From Niveispirillum sp943371025 (GTDB taxonomy: Bacteria; Pseudomonadota; Alphaproteobacteria; Azospirillales; Azospirillaceae), in the NCBI GenBank assembly GCA_943371025.1, contig CALRTC020000007.1, positions 1-64,000 on the forward strand: 64,000 nucleotides of DNA. The letters are read 5' to 3'. Positions 62,172 to 64,000 of the stretch are shown piece by piece. The position numbers and the translations under genes are program-made. Every line of letters starts with the position of its first letter. Positions within the stretch are counted from its first letter, which is position 1. The notes beneath the pieces were generated by a model. That model ran no database searches, had not been told where the DNA came from, and was given only the letters and a program-made list of their open reading frames with translations.

Positions 62172-62708
62172 TCAGTCCTGTTCGTCCCGGTCCCCGTCTT
62201 CATCATCGCCGGTCGCCGCCTCTTCCTCCGCCCGCTTGATGAAATCCAGCGCGCCCTGCAGGATGTAGGCGGCGGCCATCTTGTCCACCACCTCGTCCCG
62301 CCGCTTCCGGGTCATGTCCCATTCGATCATCATCCGGTCGACGGCGCTGGTGGACAGCCGTTCGTCCCAGAACGCGATCTCCGGCTCCACATTGCCGAAC
62401 AATTGCGGGCGCATCAGGATCTGGCGCGCGAATTCCCGCACAGAATCGCAGCGCGGCCCTTCCGTTCCGTCCATATTGACCGGCAGGCCGATGACCAGGC
62501 CGCGCACATCACGGTCCTTCATGGCGCGGGCCAGTTCCTGGGCATCCTGGGTGAATTTCGTGCGCCGGATGGTGCCGATGGGCGAGGCGACGGAAAAACC
62601 GGGGTCGCACACCGACATGCCGATGGTTTTCTCGCCAATATCGAGCCCGATCAGGCGTGCGTGACGCGGCATGACCGCTTTCAGTTCCACAAGGTTGCGG
62701 ATGGACAT
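62172..62708 (-). CDS. ruvX: Putative pre-16S rRNA nuclease RuvX (YqgF)
   Basis: 178 residues. RNase H-like fold with GLDIGEKTIGMSVCD (first Asp), GLVIGLPVNMDGTEGPRC, and DERLSTSAVDRMM. It processes the 5' end of 16S rRNA. It is divergent from gatC. Confidence 0.93.
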   Translation of the reverse strand: MSIRNLVELKAVMPRHARLIGLDIGEKTIGMSVCDPGFSVASPIGTIRRTKFTQDAQELARAMKDRDVRGLVIGLPVNMDGTEGPRCDSVREFARQILMRPQLFGNVEPEIAFWDERLSTSAVDRMMIEWDMTRKRRDEVVDKMAAAYILQGALDFIKRAEEEAATGDDEDGDRDEQD

Positions 62709-62804
62709 GATGGGATGCTAGCTTCCTGACCGCTTTCGCGCCCGCGTCTTCCATATCGGCGGACGGCCGGGGCGACAGCCCGCAGCAAGGATGAGATTTA
62801 GACC

Positions 62805-63107
62805 ATGTCGCAGGACAAGGCCACCCTGGACGCCAAGACCGTGGCGAAGATCGCCCATCTGGCCCGCATCAAGGTCCCCGCCGAGGAGCAGGAGCATCTG
62901 GCGGGCGAGTTGAACAAGTTGCTCGACTGGGTCGAGCAATTGGGGGAGGTCGATACTGACGGGGTCGAGCCGATGACCTCGGTCGCAGCCCAGACGCTGC
63001 GCCGCCGGCCGGACGTCGTCACCGATGGCGGTTATCCCGACAAGGTGGTTTCCAATGCCACTGACGCCGCCGAACATTTCTTCTCCGTGCCCAAGGTCGT
63101 CGAATAA
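62805..63107 (+). CDS. gatC: Glu-tRNA(Gln)/Asp-tRNA(Asn) amidotransferase subunit C
   Basis: 100 residues. VAKIAHLARIKV, LAGELNKLLDWVEQL and VDTDGVEPM are typical of GatC. Its TAA overlaps the gatA ATG by one base. Confidence 0.95.
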   Translation: MSQDKATLDAKTVAKIAHLARIKVPAEEQEHLAGELNKLLDWVEQLGEVDTDGVEPMTSVAAQTLRRRPDVVTDGGYPDKVVSNATDAAEHFFSVPKVVE

Positions 63108-64000
63108 TGACCAATCTGACCCATCTCTCCATGTCCGAGGCCCTGGCCGGCCTGAAGAACAAGGATTTTACGGCGCTGGAACTGACCAACGCCTATATCG
63201 CCGCCGTCGAGGCTGCGCGTCCGCTGAACGCCTTCATCACGGAGACGCCGGACATCGCGCTGGCCCAGGCCAAGGCGTCGGACGAGCGCTATGCCAAGGG
63301 TGAGGCGCGGCCGCTGGACGGCATGCCGCTGGGCATCAAGGACCTGTTCTGCACCAAGGGGGTGCTGACCACGGCCGCCAGCCACATCCTGGACGGTTTC
63401 AAGCCGGAATATGAAAGCACGATCACGGAAAACCTGTTCCGCGATGGCGCCGTCATGCTGGGCAAGCTGAACCTGGACGAATTCGCCATGGGTTCGGCCA
63501 ACATCACGTCCTATTACGGCCCCGTGCTGAACCCCTGGACCGCCCAAGACCCGGCCGCGGCCGAACGCAAGCTGGTGCCCGGCGGGTCGTCGGGCGGTTC
63601 GGCCGCGTCGGTTTCCGGCCGCTTCGCCATCGCCGCCACGGGCACCGACACGGGCGGTTCCATCCGTCAGCCGGCCAGCTTCACCGGCATTGTCGGGTTC
63701 AAGCCCACCTATGGCCGCTGCTCCCGCTGGGGCACCATTGCCTTTGCCAGCTCGCTGGACCAGGCGGGCCCCATGACCCGCACTGTGCGCGACGCCGCCA
63801 TCATGCTGCAGAGCATGGCCGGCTTCGACCCGAAGGACAGCACGTCCGTCGATATGAAGATGCCGGACCTGGCCGCCGCCCTGACCGGTGACATTCGCGG
63901 CCTGCGCGTCGGCATTCCCAAGGAATATCGCGTCGACGGCATGCCGGCGGAGATCGAGCGTGTCTGGCAGCAGGGCATTGAGTGGCTGAAGGCGGCCGGC
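63107..64000 (+). CDS. gatA: Glu-tRNA(Gln)/Asp-tRNA(Asn) amidotransferase subunit A (cut by window end)
   Basis: 298 residues of the amidase subunit are in the window. The catalytic Lys in PLGIKDLF, the VPGGSSGGSAAS serine loop and TDTGGSIRQPA are all present. The 3' end is outside. It releases ammonia from glutamine for transamidation of misacylated tRNA. One-base overlap with gatC shows an operon. Confidence 0.97.
   Translation, partial: MTNLTHLSMSEALAGLKNKDFTALELTNAYIAAVEAARPLNAFITETPDIALAQAKASDERYAKGEARPLDGMPLGIKDLFCTKGVLTTAASHILDGFKPEYESTITENLFRDGAVMLGKLNLDEFAMGSANITSYYGPVLNPWTAQDPAAAERKLVPGGSSGGSAASVSGRFAIAATGTDTGGSIRQPASFTGIVGFKPTYGRCSRWGTIAFASSLDQAGPMTRTVRDAAIMLQSMAGFDPKDSTSVDMKMPDLAAALTGDIRGLRVGIPKEYRVDGMPAEIERVWQQGIEWLKAAG

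Overview
The window is a high-GC alphaproteobacterial chromosome segment, probably Rhodospirillales/Azospirillaceae (inferred from the gatC-gatA / ruvX arrangement, glyQ-glyS-ppdK, and the codon bias; the genus is not provable here). It carries one apparently complete prophage of about 44.3 kb.

Left flank (1-457): the 3' end of an IS630-type transposase abuts a 38-codon remnant of a McrB-like ATPase. Next come the original terminator of a tRNA-Pro gene and the displaced 3' part of that tRNA (attL, 408-457).

Prophage (408-44805): it is inserted in tRNA-Pro(CGG). The intact tRNA is rebuilt at the right end (attR, 44756-44805), and the phage brings its own copy of the tRNA 3' half and its own terminator. 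The integrase, an excisionase-like protein and an XRE repressor sit at the right end on the + strand. Leftward of them are a primase-helicase, a RuvC-like resolvase and unknown early genes. The late genes run on the - strand from about 32.4 kb down to 4.4 kb: Nu1/GpA-type terminase, gpW, portal, ClpP-like protease with a scaffold tail, gpD, capsid E, head-tail joining, tail tube, a tail chaperone pair with a probable -1 frameshift, a 1107-residue tape measure, baseplate/tip proteins, a metallophosphoesterase, and a lysis cassette (GH24 endolysin plus two spanin-like proteins). The virion is therefore most likely a lambda-type head on a long flexible tail. Accessory genes include a convergent restriction-modification pair (6.7-9.4 kb), a dNTP pyrophosphohydrolase-like protein, a Lon-like AAA+ ATPase without a protease domain, and a pair of paralogous unknown proteins.

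Two features are not explained by standard annotation. (i) A ~390-bp AT-rich palindromic region containing 12-13 TGTGAA/TTCACA units occurs twice, at 33.08 and 37.52 kb. (ii) Seven near-identical promoters (GATTTGCG, 18-19 bp spacer, TATAAT-like) precede the separate late sub-operons.

Right flank (44.8-64 kb): ordinary housekeeping genes. These are a membrane LytTR regulator, an NTF2-like secreted protein, polyprenyl diphosphate synthase, a TrmN6-like methyltransferase, a solute-binding protein, an S49 peptidase, glyQ, glyS, ppdK, an ABC-F protein (uup), a TerB/DnaJ protein, a GNAT, a DUF2141-like protein, ruvX, gatC and the start of gatA. A ~500-bp stretch inside glyS has visibly different base composition, and ppdK is flanked by two copies of a palindromic REP-like element.
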